DNA of 55,813 bases from Chloroflexota bacterium (GTDB lineage Bacteria; Chloroflexota; Dormibacteria; Dormibacterales; Dormibacteraceae): NCBI GenBank assembly GCA_005881275.1, contig VBEF01000019.1, positions 1 through 55,813 of the forward strand. Direction: 5' to 3'. This document shows positions 15,124 through 23,826 of the stretch, one piece after another. The first letter of the stretch is position 1, and each line of letters starts with the position of its first letter. A program made the translations under genes and the position numbers. The notes beneath the pieces were generated by a model. That model was not told where the DNA came from. It made no database searches and was given only the letters and a program-made list of their open reading frames with translations.

Positions 15124-16608
15124 CTACTGATTATCGGGGAGGGCCCAGTGGAGGCTCCGGTCTACTGCTTGCCGCCACCGCGCCTGGAGGTCGTCGGCCT
15201 GGTCGCGCGACATCACCGGCTCGAACTCGCGGTCCAGCTTCCACAGTCGAGCCAGGTCCCGGTCCGTCCAGACGCCGGCGCCGAGTCCCGCCAGAAACGC
15301 GGCTCCCAGAGCGGTGGTCTCAGTCTGGCGCGGCCTCCGCACTGGGATGCCGAGCAGGTCCGCCTGGAGCTGGCACAGCACGTCCATCACCGATGCGCCG
15401 CCGTCGACCCGCAGCTCGGTGAGTGGGCGCCCGGTGTCACGCTCCATCGCCTCGACCACGTCCCGGGTCTGGAACGCCATGGCCTCGACGGCGGCGCGCA
15501 CCAGGTGAGCCCGCGTGGTGCCTCGGGTCAGGCCGACGATCGTGCCTCGCGCATATGGATCCCAGTGGGGCGCGCCGAGGCCAACAAACGCCGGAACCAG
15601 AAACACTCCGTCGGCGTCGGGTACGGAGGAAGCCACGGGACCCGCCTCGCCTGCGCTGCCGATGATTCCGAGGCCGTCACGGAGCCACTGCAGCGCTGCA
15701 CCGGTGACGAAGATGGAACCCTCGAGCGCATAGCTGAGGACGGCGTCTCGCCGCCACGCGACGGTTGTCAGCATGCCGGAGCCCGACGCGACGCGGCGCC
15801 CGCCGGTCTGCATCAGCACGAATGAGCCTGTGCCGTATGTGTTCTTCGCCATCCCATCGGTGGTGCACGCCTGTCCAAACAGGGCGGCCTGTTGATCGCC
15901 GGCCACGCCGGTGATCGGCGCCTCGATCCGGTCCAGCCCACCCTTTCCCGCATCGGAGATGTGACCGCTCGAGTCGACGACTCGCGGCAGGTTGCTCAGC
16001 GAGACGCCGAACAGCTCCGCCATCTCTTCGCTCCATGCGCCGCGCTCGATGTCGAAGAGGAGGGTTCGGGAGGCGTTCGACGCGTCCGTGACGTGGTCGC
16101 GACCCGCCGACAAGCGGGCGATCAGCCACGAGTCGACAGTGCCGGCCGCGGCATCCGCAGCCCCTTCGATGTTCTTCAGCGCCCAGGCCAGCTTCGTGGC
16201 GGTGAAGTAGGGATCAAGAACCAGCCCGGTGGTCTTGTGGACCAGCTGCTCGTGGCCGGCTTCTCGAAGGCGTGCGCATTCCCCGGCTGTTCGGCGGTCC
16301 TGCCAGACGATGGCCGGTGCGATCGGCGCAAGCGTGCGTCGGTCCCACAGGACGAGCGTCTCGCGCTGGTTGGTGATGCCGATCGCTTTCACGTCGCGGG
16401 GTTTGGCGCTCGCCGATTCCAGCGCGCGGCGCGCGCTGACCTGGACGGCGGACCAGATTTCGTTGGGATCGTGCTCGACCCATCCCGGATGCGGGTAGTG
16501 CTGGGCGATCTCCTCGTAACCCTTGCCCCGCACCTCACCGTCGAGGCCAACGGCGACTGCCGTCGCCCCGGTCGTGCCCTCGTCCAGACTCAGGACGATT
16601 TCGCTGAT
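15124..16608 (-). CDS. glpK: Glycerol kinase (no canonical start codon for full N-terminus)
   Basis: FGGY-family kinase: TDASNASRTLLFD, QQAALFGQ, TYGTGSFVL and the VDGGAS signature are all present, giving ATP-dependent phosphorylation of glycerol to glycerol-3-phosphate. The first ATG/GTG/TTG in frame is a GTG at 16533, but that would delete the essential N-terminal phosphate-binding strand. Upstream codons in the same frame read IVLSLDEGTTGATAVAVG, the conserved N-terminus (usual DQGTT). I therefore place the start at an ATC at 16608; a CTG at 16620 is the alternative. Length then is 494-498 residues, normal for GlpK. The beginning overlaps the larE tail. A sequence error cannot be excluded. 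Confidence 0.8.
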   Translation of the reverse strand: MSEIVLSLDEGTTGATAVAVGLDGEVRGKGYEEIAQHYPHPGWVEHDPNEIWSAVQVSARRALESASAKPRDVKAIGITNQRETLVLWDRRTLAPIAPAIVWQDRRTAGECARLREAGHEQLVHKTTGLVLDPYFTATKLAWALKNIEGAADAAAGTVDSWLIARLSAGRDHVTDASNASRTLLFDIERGAWSEEMAELFGVSLSNLPRVVDSSGHISDAGKGGLDRIEAPITGVAGDQQAALFGQACTTDGMAKNTYGTGSFVLMQTGGRRVASGSGMLTTVAWRRDAVLSYALEGSIFVTGAALQWLRDGLGIIGSAGEAGPVASSVPDADGVFLVPAFVGLGAPHWDPYARGTIVGLTRGTTRAHLVRAAVEAMAFQTRDVVEAMERDTGRPLTELRVDGGASVMDVLCQLQADLLGIPVRRPRQTETTALGAAFLAGLGAGVWTDRDLARLWKLDREFEPVMSRDQADDLQARWRQAVDRSLHWALPDNQ

Positions 16609-17426
16609 GTCGGCTTCCAGGTGCGGTTGAGGCTGCCGGTCGAGTAACCCTCGAGGTCGGCCGAGACGAACTTGTAACCCGCCTCGCGCACCGCCGCGGT
16701 CACACGCTCACGCTCGGTGATGAGCCGCGGAATCTCGGCGCCGTCGACTTCGATCCGGGCTACGTCGCCGTGATGACGGACACGGACCTGGCGGAAGCCC
16801 AGCGCCCTCAGCGCTGCTTCCGCTGCTTCGATCTGGCGGAGCGCGGCCACCGTGACTTGCGTGCCGTGCGGGATGCGCGACGAGAGGCACGCAAATGACG
16901 GCTTGTTCCAGTTGGAAAGTCCGAGGGTCCGGGCGGCGGCTCGGATCTCCGGTTTCGGCATGCCGGCCTCGAGGAGCGGAAAGCGGACGCCGCGGCGGAC
17001 GGCCGACGCGTGGCCTGGCCGGTGGTCGCCGGCGTCGTCTGCGGTCGCGCCATATGCAAGGTGTGCCAGCCCGAGCTCGTGCTGCACCGGCCCAAGCGAG
17101 TCGAACAGCTCTTCCTTGCAGTGAAAACAACGGTCCGGGTTGTTGCGCGCATACGCTTCGAGCTCTACCTCGCTGGTGTTCACCTCGACCAGCCGGGCGC
17201 CCATCGACCGCGCCAGGGTCCGCGCCTCTTCCTGCTCCGACTCGGGATATGCGGGAGAGCTTGCGAGCACGGCCACGGCACCGTCGCCCAGCTCATCCAT
17301 GGCGAGCTTCAACAGAAGCGTGGAGTCGACCCCGCCGGAGTAGGCGACGAGCACCGACCCGAGATCGCGCACGATCTCGCGCGCGGCATTCAGCCGATTT
17401 GCGTCGAACGAGTCGAGCTGGATCAC
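16590..17426 (-). CDS. larE: LarE-type ATP-dependent sacrificial sulfur transferase
   Basis: 278 residues. The N-type ATP pyrophosphatase P-loop SGGVDST lies near residue 30, followed by NPDRCFHCKEELFD (CxxC) near residue 97 and KPSFACLSSRIPHG near residue 175, which carries the Cys expected to donate sulfur. LarE inserts sulfur into pyridinium bis-carboxylate during nickel-pincer cofactor synthesis for lactate racemase-like enzymes. larB, larC and larA are not nearby. It sits 12 bases after a MoeB/ThiF-like gene, so a broader sulfur-transfer role is also possible. Family call strong, pathway uncertain. Confidence 0.85.
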   Translation of the reverse strand: MIQLDSFDANRLNAAREIVRDLGSVLVAYSGGVDSTLLLKLAMDELGDGAVAVLASSPAYPESEQEEARTLARSMGARLVEVNTSEVELEAYARNNPDRCFHCKEELFDSLGPVQHELGLAHLAYGATADDAGDHRPGHASAVRRGVRFPLLEAGMPKPEIRAAARTLGLSNWNKPSFACLSSRIPHGTQVTVAALRQIEAAEAALRALGFRQVRVRHHGDVARIEVDGAEIPRLITERERVTAAVREAGYKFVSADLEGYSTGSLNRTWKPTSAKSS

Positions 17427-17438
17427 TCCAAGACGAGA

Positions 17439-18284
17439 TTAGCTGGCGCGGGCTTCGGAAGGCTCCATCGCGGGAGTGCCGCACCAGGCCTCGTAGTCGA
17501 TCAGTGAATCGACCGTCGGGTTCTCTCCGCACAGCGGGCAAGCCTTGTTCTGGCGCAGCTTCAGCTCGCGGAAGCTCATGTCCTCGCCCTCGAACAGCAG
17601 GTACCGCCCGACCATCGGCCGGCCGATGTTCAGCAGGTACTTGATCGTCTCGAAGGCCATCATGCTGCCGATGATCCCAGGCAGCACCCCGAACACACCT
17701 GCCTCGGCGCAGCTCTGCACGCTGCCCGGAGGCGGCGGCTCTGGGAAGAGACAGCGGTAGCAGCCCGTCCCCTTGGCCGAATCGAACAGCGCAAGCCGTC
17801 CCTCGAATCGAAAGATGCTCCCATGCACCAAGGGCTTGGCGAGGAAGTGCGCGGCATCGTTCGCGAGGTAGCGGGTCGGGAAGTTGTCCGTGCCGTCGAC
17901 CACGACGTCATACGGGGAGAAAATGCGCAGCGCCGTCTCTGAGTTGAGGTGCTCGTTGATCGCCACCACATCCACATCCGGGTTCAGGCTGCGCAGCGTC
18001 TCCGCCGCCGATTCAACCTTGGGCCGGCCGATATCGTCGTGGCCGTGCAGGAGCTGGCGCTGTAGGTTGGAGGCATCCACAACGTCGAAGTCGACGATTC
18101 CGATCTTGCCGACGCCCGCCGCGGCCAGGTACATCGCGGCCGGCGAACCGAGCCCCCCGGCGCCAAGCAGCAGCACGCTCGAGTTGAGCAGCTTGCGCTG
18201 CCCCGCGCCGCCCACCTCGGGCAGGATCAGGTGTCGGGCGTAGCGGGCGACCTGGTCCGGGGTGAAGCTTCGTGTCTGCGACAT
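17439..18284 (-). CDS. MoeB/ThiF-family E1-like adenylyltransferase
   Basis: 281 residues from the ATG at 18284; the open frame extends further upstream but the extra sequence shows no homology. RYARHLILPEVGGAGQ opens the protein, LLGAGGLGSPAAMYLAAAGVG is the ATP-binding motif, DFDVVDASNLQRQ contains the catalytic Arg/Asp region, and GCYRCLF plus CPLCG are two pairs of zinc Cys. SCAEAGVFGVLPG includes the MoeB active-site Cys region. It adenylates the C-terminus of a ubiquitin-like sulfur carrier (MoaD, ThiS or CysO). There is no rhodanese domain. The neighbour larE suggests a sulfur-transfer operon. Confidence 0.85.
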   Translation of the reverse strand: MSQTRSFTPDQVARYARHLILPEVGGAGQRKLLNSSVLLLGAGGLGSPAAMYLAAAGVGKIGIVDFDVVDASNLQRQLLHGHDDIGRPKVESAAETLRSLNPDVDVVAINEHLNSETALRIFSPYDVVVDGTDNFPTRYLANDAAHFLAKPLVHGSIFRFEGRLALFDSAKGTGCYRCLFPEPPPPGSVQSCAEAGVFGVLPGIIGSMMAFETIKYLLNIGRPMVGRYLLFEGEDMSFRELKLRQNKACPLCGENPTVDSLIDYEAWCGTPAMEPSEARAS

Positions 18285-18330
18285 CTCTGCATGGACTATA
18301 CCCAGGGTGCTTTGGCGGTTATTCCTATAG

Positions 18331-19230
18331 TTGGATGGCGCCATGGAAACTGAATACCTCGACGAAGAGCAGGTCATCGCCCTGTACAACAAGGTGCGCA
18401 CGGGCAAGCGGACCTGGCCCACAGGGATCTGGAGCTCCCCCGCCGCGCTGCAGTACGCGGTCACGGTGTTCGACTACTGGATCCACAACGTTATGGGCTG
18501 GAAGGGCTGGCCAGACGCCCGTGGCAAGGTCACCCCAGCGCTGCTCGAAGAGCACCGCCTGGCCGACCTCGTCGAGTCGGTTTTCGTGCCCGAGTTCGGC
18601 GATGACTGGCTGGACTTCGAGGTTGTGCTCAACGAGAGCATGCGGCTCTCCGAAGACGAAGGCTGGGCGCCGGATGTTGCCGACCGCCAGGAGCGGGTCG
18701 AAGCCGCGTTCGAGCATGCATTCGAGAAGCTCATCGGCTCACCCAAACAGCAGCCCAAGCTGCTGCCCACTTATCACCGGTTTCGCAACCACCTGCTGCG
18801 CATGTGGAGCGCGTTCCAGGAGGCGCAGGCCGAGCACGACAAGGCCGAGCGCGAGTCGGCCGAGCGCTTCTGGGCGCAGCTGCGCCTGGTTAGGAGCAGC
18901 CGGGGACAGGCCGCCGAGGCGTGGTCGATCGTCAACGCAGACGATGAGCGGCGCGGTGAGGTGGTCGTGGTTTGGGGCGAACCTCACCCCTACTGCGTCG
19001 TCGTGCTCGACGACGACATTGAGGTTGGCGGTTGGGAGCAAGTCATCTACCGCCTGGAGCAGGAGATCCTGGTCGAGGAGCCGGGTGTCGTCAGCTACGC
19101 GGTATGGCACAAGGGATTTGTTGGGGAGTACTACAGGTGCGCCGACTGCGGCGAGCTTCACAGCCAGTTCGACGAGGACTCGAGCAATGGGCTCCGACTC
19201 GACGACCTGGAGCCGCCCGAGGAGCGCTAG
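18331..19230 (+). CDS. Hypothetical protein with C-terminal CxxC
   Basis: 299 residues from ATG 18331, or 295 from ATG 18343 (METEYLDE). It is acidic and helical, with many Trp residues. Near the C-terminus YYRCADCGELHSQF could bind zinc. I recognise no family. It is divergent from the moeB-like gene with only 46 bases between the starts, and ends ten bases from the convergent GH15 gene. Codon use and length fit a genuine cytoplasmic protein. Confidence 0.6.
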   Translation: MDGAMETEYLDEEQVIALYNKVRTGKRTWPTGIWSSPAALQYAVTVFDYWIHNVMGWKGWPDARGKVTPALLEEHRLADLVESVFVPEFGDDWLDFEVVLNESMRLSEDEGWAPDVADRQERVEAAFEHAFEKLIGSPKQQPKLLPTYHRFRNHLLRMWSAFQEAQAEHDKAERESAERFWAQLRLVRSSRGQAAEAWSIVNADDERRGEVVVVWGEPHPYCVVVLDDDIEVGGWEQVIYRLEQEILVEEPGVVSYAVWHKGFVGEYYRCADCGELHSQFDEDSSNGLRLDDLEPPEER

Positions 19231-19240
19231 CCGGCAGGGT

Positions 19241-21484
19241 TCACTCGACGGTGAGCGAGAAGTTCTTTCCCTCCCAGCCTGTCATGTAGTGCGCCGTCCA
19301 CGCGAACTCGGACCCCGGTTCCAGCTCGTGGCACGGGATCTCCGCCACCCACACCCCGAGCGTCGTATCCACCAGGTCGATCTCCTTGTGCGACGCCCAA
19401 TTGTCGAACGTGTAATGCACCGCGCCCGGCCGCGCCAGCTGCACGCGAAGGCGACGGCCCGGCGCGATGCGCGTGATCTGATGCTTGTGCGACCAGATGA
19501 AAGCCGGCTCGAGTGCCATCCCTTCGGTGTAACGGCGTCGGGCCGGCATGACGATGTCAGGAAAACCCGCCAGTGCGATCGTCACGAGCAGCTCCAGATA
19601 TTCGGCGTGCGCCCAGCCAAGCGGGCAAGCGGAACCGTTGGGGCGGCCGAACTGCACACGGCGGCTGGGAATGTCGGGGCCATCCCACAGCTGCTCGGCC
19701 AAGGCAAGTCCCTGGCCGGCGAATCCCTCGAGCGTCCGCACCAGCTCGGCGGCCGGGAGTCCCATCGAAAAGAAATGCCTCGCCCGCTCACCGGTCAGAA
19801 CCGGCCACGCGCGCCCTCGACCGGTGCCGTCCCACGGCGCGCCGTCCTCGTGCTCCCCGTACTGGTCGCCGACGAAACGCCGCCAGCTCGGGCCGGCCGG
19901 AAGGCTGACCTTCAGCGACGTGTCGACTCCCTGCAGGCTCCGAAGCACGCGGTCGTCTTTAGGCCTGCGCAGCCCGTAGCGCACCAGCTCGAGGAACTCG
20001 GGGGCGATCGCGCCCTCTTCGGGCCGAACGTCGGGGTCCGATCCGAGCCGCACGTACTGGCCCGAGGGCAACGAGCACCACGCCTCAACACGGTCGTTCC
20101 AGTAATCGGCCACGCCGCGGAAGTAGTTCGCAGCCACGTGCTCACCGGCGTCGGATGCGAACTCCGCCGCGACGATCAACGCAGCGATGCACGCCGCGAG
20201 CGTCGACGGCGAGAGTCCACCGGCGTCTTCCCAGCGGTCGAGGGTCGTCAGCGGTCCGTCACGGATGATGAACTGCGCCGCCGGGCGCACCATCGTCGGA
20301 TAGGGATCGTGGTCCAGGCAGCCGGCCACACCCAGGCGCCATGCAAGGAGTATCGGGAGGGCAACCTGGTCGAGCTCGGTCGATTGCCAGTGGGGTGTGC
20401 CATCGAGCTTCCAGTTCTGGTACCAGCTGCCATCCGGTCGCTGGTGCGATTGAAGGTGCCGGAACGCGCGAAGTGCCGCGTCGGTGTCGCCGCCATCGAG
20501 CAGAGCGGTTGCAATCCGGCAGAGGTCTCTTGGCCAGACGAGGTGGTAGACGTGGTTGCCGTCATGGTTGAACTCGCCCCAAGGCGCCGCGGGTGCCGCT
20601 ATGAAAGCGCCTGCGTGTGACTTGTCTTCCAGGCAGTGGAGCAGCGCGAACGACGCCCGCGCGAGCATCCCCTCGTCGCCGCTGACCTTGCCGAGCGCCT
20701 GAGGGATCTCGGGCTGGGCGCGCCAGGCTCGTTCGAACGCCTGGCGCACCGCTCCCGCGCCCTTCTGCAGCGCGTTGCGCGCGACCTCTTCCGCGTCGGC
20801 CCGCGAGTGCGCGAAACCGATCGCAAGCTGGAACGTGCCGGCGCGGACGCCAAGCTCCGCCCCGACCGCCACGTTGCCTGGACCCGCGCTGTCATAGATG
20901 TACGTCAGCCTTCCGTCGGCGTCGCTCAGGTCGATGTGCACGTCCGAGCTGCGGAAATAGCCGACCGTGCCGCGGCTGAATGGACCGACGATGCCGATCC
21001 AGATGTCCTGCTGCTGAAGCAGAAGCGCCGGTGGATGCGTGTCGATCACGCTGCCAAAGTTCCCCTCGGTGCCAGGCTCCCAATGGGCCGAAGCCTGAAG
21101 GTACAGGCGCAGGTCCGGAAGCTCGGGCGTAAACGTCCCCGCGATGAGCATCGCGTTCTCCTCCGGGTCCGAAAAGAACTCTTTGGTCAGCCGGTACTCG
21201 TGATGAGTGGTGTCGACGCGAAATGCCGGCACGCCGGGGCTGATCCAGTTGACGTTGTGCTGCCCGTCCGGCGCGTCGTCGACCGGCGGCGCGCCCCCCG
21301 CCGAGACGAAGAAACGAAGCTCGTGGAGCGCAACGTGGTCGAGGAAGGGAAAAAAGACCTCGCTCAGGGTGCCGTCGGCGAGTGTGTACCAGACCTTGCT
21401 CCTGGATCCGGGCGCCGCTCCGAACGCCATCTTGCGTCCAGTGCCCCACATCGGGGGCGCGCCTGGACCGCCGGGTGCTTCCAT
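19241..21484 (-). CDS. GH15 family glucan 1,4-alpha-glucosidase/glucodextranase
   Basis: 747 residues. The N-terminal beta domain (1-~260; KVWYTLADGTLSEVFFP) is of the prokaryotic glucoamylase/glucodextranase type. It is followed by the (alpha/alpha)6 barrel: YHLVWPRDLCRIA near residue 318 (substrate-binding Trp-Pro-Arg-Asp), DRWEDAGGLSPST with the general acid Glu near residue 425, and PLGWAHAEYLELL with the second catalytic Glu near residue 635. There is no secretion signal, so it probably acts on intracellular alpha-glucans such as glycogen or trehalose-like oligosaccharides. A C-terminal beta module follows. Confidence 0.9.
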   Translation of the reverse strand: MEAPGGPGAPPMWGTGRKMAFGAAPGSRSKVWYTLADGTLSEVFFPFLDHVALHELRFFVSAGGAPPVDDAPDGQHNVNWISPGVPAFRVDTTHHEYRLTKEFFSDPEENAMLIAGTFTPELPDLRLYLQASAHWEPGTEGNFGSVIDTHPPALLLQQQDIWIGIVGPFSRGTVGYFRSSDVHIDLSDADGRLTYIYDSAGPGNVAVGAELGVRAGTFQLAIGFAHSRADAEEVARNALQKGAGAVRQAFERAWRAQPEIPQALGKVSGDEGMLARASFALLHCLEDKSHAGAFIAAPAAPWGEFNHDGNHVYHLVWPRDLCRIATALLDGGDTDAALRAFRHLQSHQRPDGSWYQNWKLDGTPHWQSTELDQVALPILLAWRLGVAGCLDHDPYPTMVRPAAQFIIRDGPLTTLDRWEDAGGLSPSTLAACIAALIVAAEFASDAGEHVAANYFRGVADYWNDRVEAWCSLPSGQYVRLGSDPDVRPEEGAIAPEFLELVRYGLRRPKDDRVLRSLQGVDTSLKVSLPAGPSWRRFVGDQYGEHEDGAPWDGTGRGRAWPVLTGERARHFFSMGLPAAELVRTLEGFAGQGLALAEQLWDGPDIPSRRVQFGRPNGSACPLGWAHAEYLELLVTIALAGFPDIVMPARRRYTEGMALEPAFIWSHKHQITRIAPGRRLRVQLARPGAVHYTFDNWASHKEIDLVDTTLGVWVAEIPCHELEPGSEFAWTAHYMTGWEGKNFSLTVE

Positions 21485-21546
21485 CGGCTGCTAAGTATGG
21501 AGAGAGCATGGGGTCGAATAGAATCGATCGACGGCCCCGCTTCGTC

Positions 21547-21636
21547 GGGGAGGTGGCTGAGTGGCCGAAAGCACCCGCCTGCTAAGCGGGTAGGGGGTGT
21601 AAAGCTCCCTCGAGGGTTCGAATCCCTCCCTTCCCG
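21547..21636 (+). tRNA. tRNA-Ser (GCT anticodon)
   Basis: Acceptor GGGGAGG pairs with CCTTCCC (one G-T), discriminator G at 21636. Anticodon stem CCCGC/GCGGG with loop CTGCTAA gives GCT, reading AGC/AGU. A long variable arm (tagggggtgtaaagctccct) and T-arm GAGGG-TTCGAAT-CCCTC complete a class II Ser tRNA. CCA is not encoded. Confidence 0.95.
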
Positions 21637-21736
21637 CTTACCTGACCTCCGTTGGGAAGCTGTCACGCCCAGACTGCGATTGGCCCAGATCGACCGCTAC
21701 AAACTGCCTATTCGGGCCGCTCGGAAAGGGCCGACG

Positions 21737-22159
21737 ATGGAACACCAAGACTTTGCCGCAATACCTCCCCAAGCAGACCTCGACGCGCAGCCTCTGGAGA
21801 GTGTCATGACACTTCACGAGCTGCTGGCCCATCGCCGCGTACGTGGCCTGTCTGTGGGCCAATGCGTCGATGGTTCCCCGCTGCCAACAGGGGTCTACGC
21901 GCACGCCCACCAGTACCCCAAGGATTCGAACCGGGGATGGGTCTGCATCCGATCGCCGCGGGACATCCTCCGGCGAGGCAGCCGAGAGATCTCGACAACT
22001 GTCATGCACGAGTTCGCCCACCTCCTCGCCGCGGCCGGCCACGACGACGACTGGCGGAGGACGATGCGCGAGCTGGGGCAGCCCATCCCGGCCGCGTATC
22101 GAAAACGCAACAGGCCGAGCAAGCTGAGTACCCAAAGGGTTTCTAAGCGTCGGCGCTGA
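21737..22159 (+). CDS. SprT-like zinc metalloprotein
   Basis: 140 residues from ATG 21737 (GGAAAGGG upstream); longer frames run through the tRNA and are not real. Residues ~93-120 read TVMHEFAHLLAAAGHDDDWRRTM: HEFAH supplies two zinc ligands and the catalytic Glu, and GHDDDW the third His, which is the SprT/Spartan-type spacing. The basic tail (KRNRPSKLSTQRVSKRRR) may contact DNA. SprT-like proteases cut DNA-protein crosslinks, but small bacterial members are uncharacterised. It lies just after the tRNA gene. Confidence 0.65.
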   Translation: MEHQDFAAIPPQADLDAQPLESVMTLHELLAHRRVRGLSVGQCVDGSPLPTGVYAHAHQYPKDSNRGWVCIRSPRDILRRGSREISTTVMHEFAHLLAAAGHDDDWRRTMRELGQPIPAAYRKRNRPSKLSTQRVSKRRR

Positions 22160-22699
22160 CCGACGCACCCCGGCGGCACCGATGGGCCGCCGTCAACCGG
22201 CGGCCGATCGAATGGTGCCTCGAATCCGGATCAGGGCGCCCTGAGTCGATTGTCACGCCAAGCGCATCCAGTCCCTGCTGTCTGGGCGACAGTCCGATTG
22301 CGGCCCCCGCCTCGACCGAGTAAACCCCTTCCCACAGAGGTTGATGAGATGAACGTCTTGGACAGGATCGTTGCGTTCTTCGTTCGTGCGGTCGATCGCC
22401 GGCGTAACCGCTGGGTTGAGATCTCGCTGGACCGGGCCTGGAGCCGGGACCTGCCTCCCCGCCTGTTTGACATCTGAATGTCAAGGGTTTTGGTCCGCAG
22501 GGGCGTCGTCGTGGCGCTGTCGCGGTCTGGGCGCGCCGCAGCTACTCGTGATCGCAACAACGGTGAACCACCCCGTTCGCAGGGCGAGACGCTCAGGCGT
22601 CTCCGCGCCGGCAATGACTTACGCGTTGCAGCCGGCGGGACCCGGCCACAAGGATTAGCATCCGCGCCGCCCTAGCGACCTAGACGTGCCCGCAGCGTG
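22160..22699. other. Sparse region between SprT-like gene and PlsC fusion gene
   Basis: 540 bases with only one plausible small ORF (22349-22477). Several GC-rich inverted segments (GCCGCC...GGCGGC near 22190) are present. I see no recognisable gene remnants on either strand. Confidence 0.4.
22349..22477 (+). CDS. Possible 42-residue small protein
   Basis: ATG preceded at eight bases by AGAGG. The product starts with an amphipathic helix (LDRIVAFFVRAVDRRRNRW) and ends LPPRLFDI, the kind of sequence that binds a membrane surface. No homologue recognised; may be spurious. Confidence 0.35.
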   Translation: MNVLDRIVAFFVRAVDRRRNRWVEISLDRAWSRDLPPRLFDI

Positions 22700-23755
22700 T
22701 CAGAAGAGTCCCGTCAGCCAGCGACGCAGCGGCTTGGGGCCCGCAGGTTCGACGTAATCGGGCACCAACGCGCCCACCGCCTTCTCCCCCGCCTCGAGCA
22801 CCTGCTCCACCGTCTGGCCGGCGGCCGGAATCGGCTCGCCGATTCGCACAACGAGACGCTTGCCGAGCCATAGGTCCCTCATGCCCGAGAGCCCGACCGG
22901 CACGACTGGCACGTTGGCGTCGACGGCGAAGTGGGCGAAGCCCTTTTTGAACGGCAGAAGCTCCCCCTCGCGCGGACCGAAGTCGCCCTCCGGAAACAGC
23001 GCGATGGCTCCTCCTTGCGCCAGGCATCGCTCCACATGGCCGAAGAGCCGGCGGTCGCCGTGCTTCGCCCGATCCACCGGCACGATGCCGCCGGTCGCGC
23101 GGACCAGTGCCCACAGCGGACGGTTGCGCATCATCGACGTCGGGTCGGCGAGGAAGTGAACTCGTGGCTCGGCGGGGAACAGCAGGAGCAGGCTGATCGC
23201 ATCCATCCAACCGAGATGGTTGGCGACCACGATGAATGCGCTGTCAGGAATTCGCTCGCGACCGCTGACCTCGAGCCGAAACAACAGATGAAAGAGCGCC
23301 CGTGCGACAGATCGCACGACTCGAAAAATCGGAGTCGCGCTACGGCCGACCGGCAGCATGTCGGCCGGCGGAATCGCAGCTTGCGGCACCTCCTCAGCCG
23401 GCCGGAAGAGCGTCGCATCCCACCGTTCGTCCAGGTTGATGTTCGTCGTCGCGACGAAACCGGCTTTGTTCAAAGCGCCCCCGCCGTGGTTGCGGTTCAG
23501 GTCTGATCGCCCGACCGCCTCACTCGGATACGCGATCCAGAGAGAGCCTCGCGGCTTCAACGCGTTGAGCGCCGCGGCCGCGCTGTCGTCCAACTGGGCC
23601 CGGTTGGAGGCGAACAGCAGGACGAGGTCAGCAGGTCGGTCAGCACTCTCGCCCCGCGGCGTCTGCCCATCGACGTAGCCGGCGGGCGCATTAAGCACCA
23701 GGAAGGTGGACCCTGACTCGAGCCCCAATTTGCGAGCGAGCAACGATTCGTGCAA
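22700..23755 (-). CDS. DUF3052-PlsC fusion: putative 1-acyl-glycerol-3-phosphate acyltransferase
   Basis: 351 residues from a TTG start. Residues 1-~125 match the DUF3052 pattern (LARKLGL, FLVLNAPAGYVDG, PADLVLLFASNRAQL). From ~145 on is an acyltransferase: VVANHLGWMDAISL contains the NHx4D catalytic motif, LFPEGDFGP replaces the FPEGTRS block, and VPVVPVGLSG is the last PlsC block. PlsC makes phosphatidic acid from lysophosphatidic acid. The two domains are normally separate proteins; no stop or frameshift separates them here. Domain calls are good; specificity is unknown. Confidence 0.8.
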   Translation of the reverse strand: MHESLLARKLGLESGSTFLVLNAPAGYVDGQTPRGESADRPADLVLLFASNRAQLDDSAAAALNALKPRGSLWIAYPSEAVGRSDLNRNHGGGALNKAGFVATTNINLDERWDATLFRPAEEVPQAAIPPADMLPVGRSATPIFRVVRSVARALFHLLFRLEVSGRERIPDSAFIVVANHLGWMDAISLLLLFPAEPRVHFLADPTSMMRNRPLWALVRATGGIVPVDRAKHGDRRLFGHVERCLAQGGAIALFPEGDFGPREGELLPFKKGFAHFAVDANVPVVPVGLSGMRDLWLGKRLVVRIGEPIPAAGQTVEQVLEAGEKAVGALVPDYVEPAGPKPLRRWLTGLF

Positions 23756-23826
23756 GGGCTCGTATTGTGCGCCGAGGTCCGTCTGCCGGCCAGGAGGCCT
23801 GGCTTCGAGTCGCTAGACTGCGATAA

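Noticed and set aside
18285-18464. Upstream extension of the MoeB/ThiF-like gene
   Set aside because: The 60 extra residues overlap the divergent gene and lack homology; the conserved domain starts right after ATG 18284.
20636-21736. Long plus-strand frame running through the GH15 gene and tRNA into the SprT-like gene
   Set aside because: It crosses a structural tRNA and is antisense to a well-supported enzyme; only the part after 21737 is protein-like.
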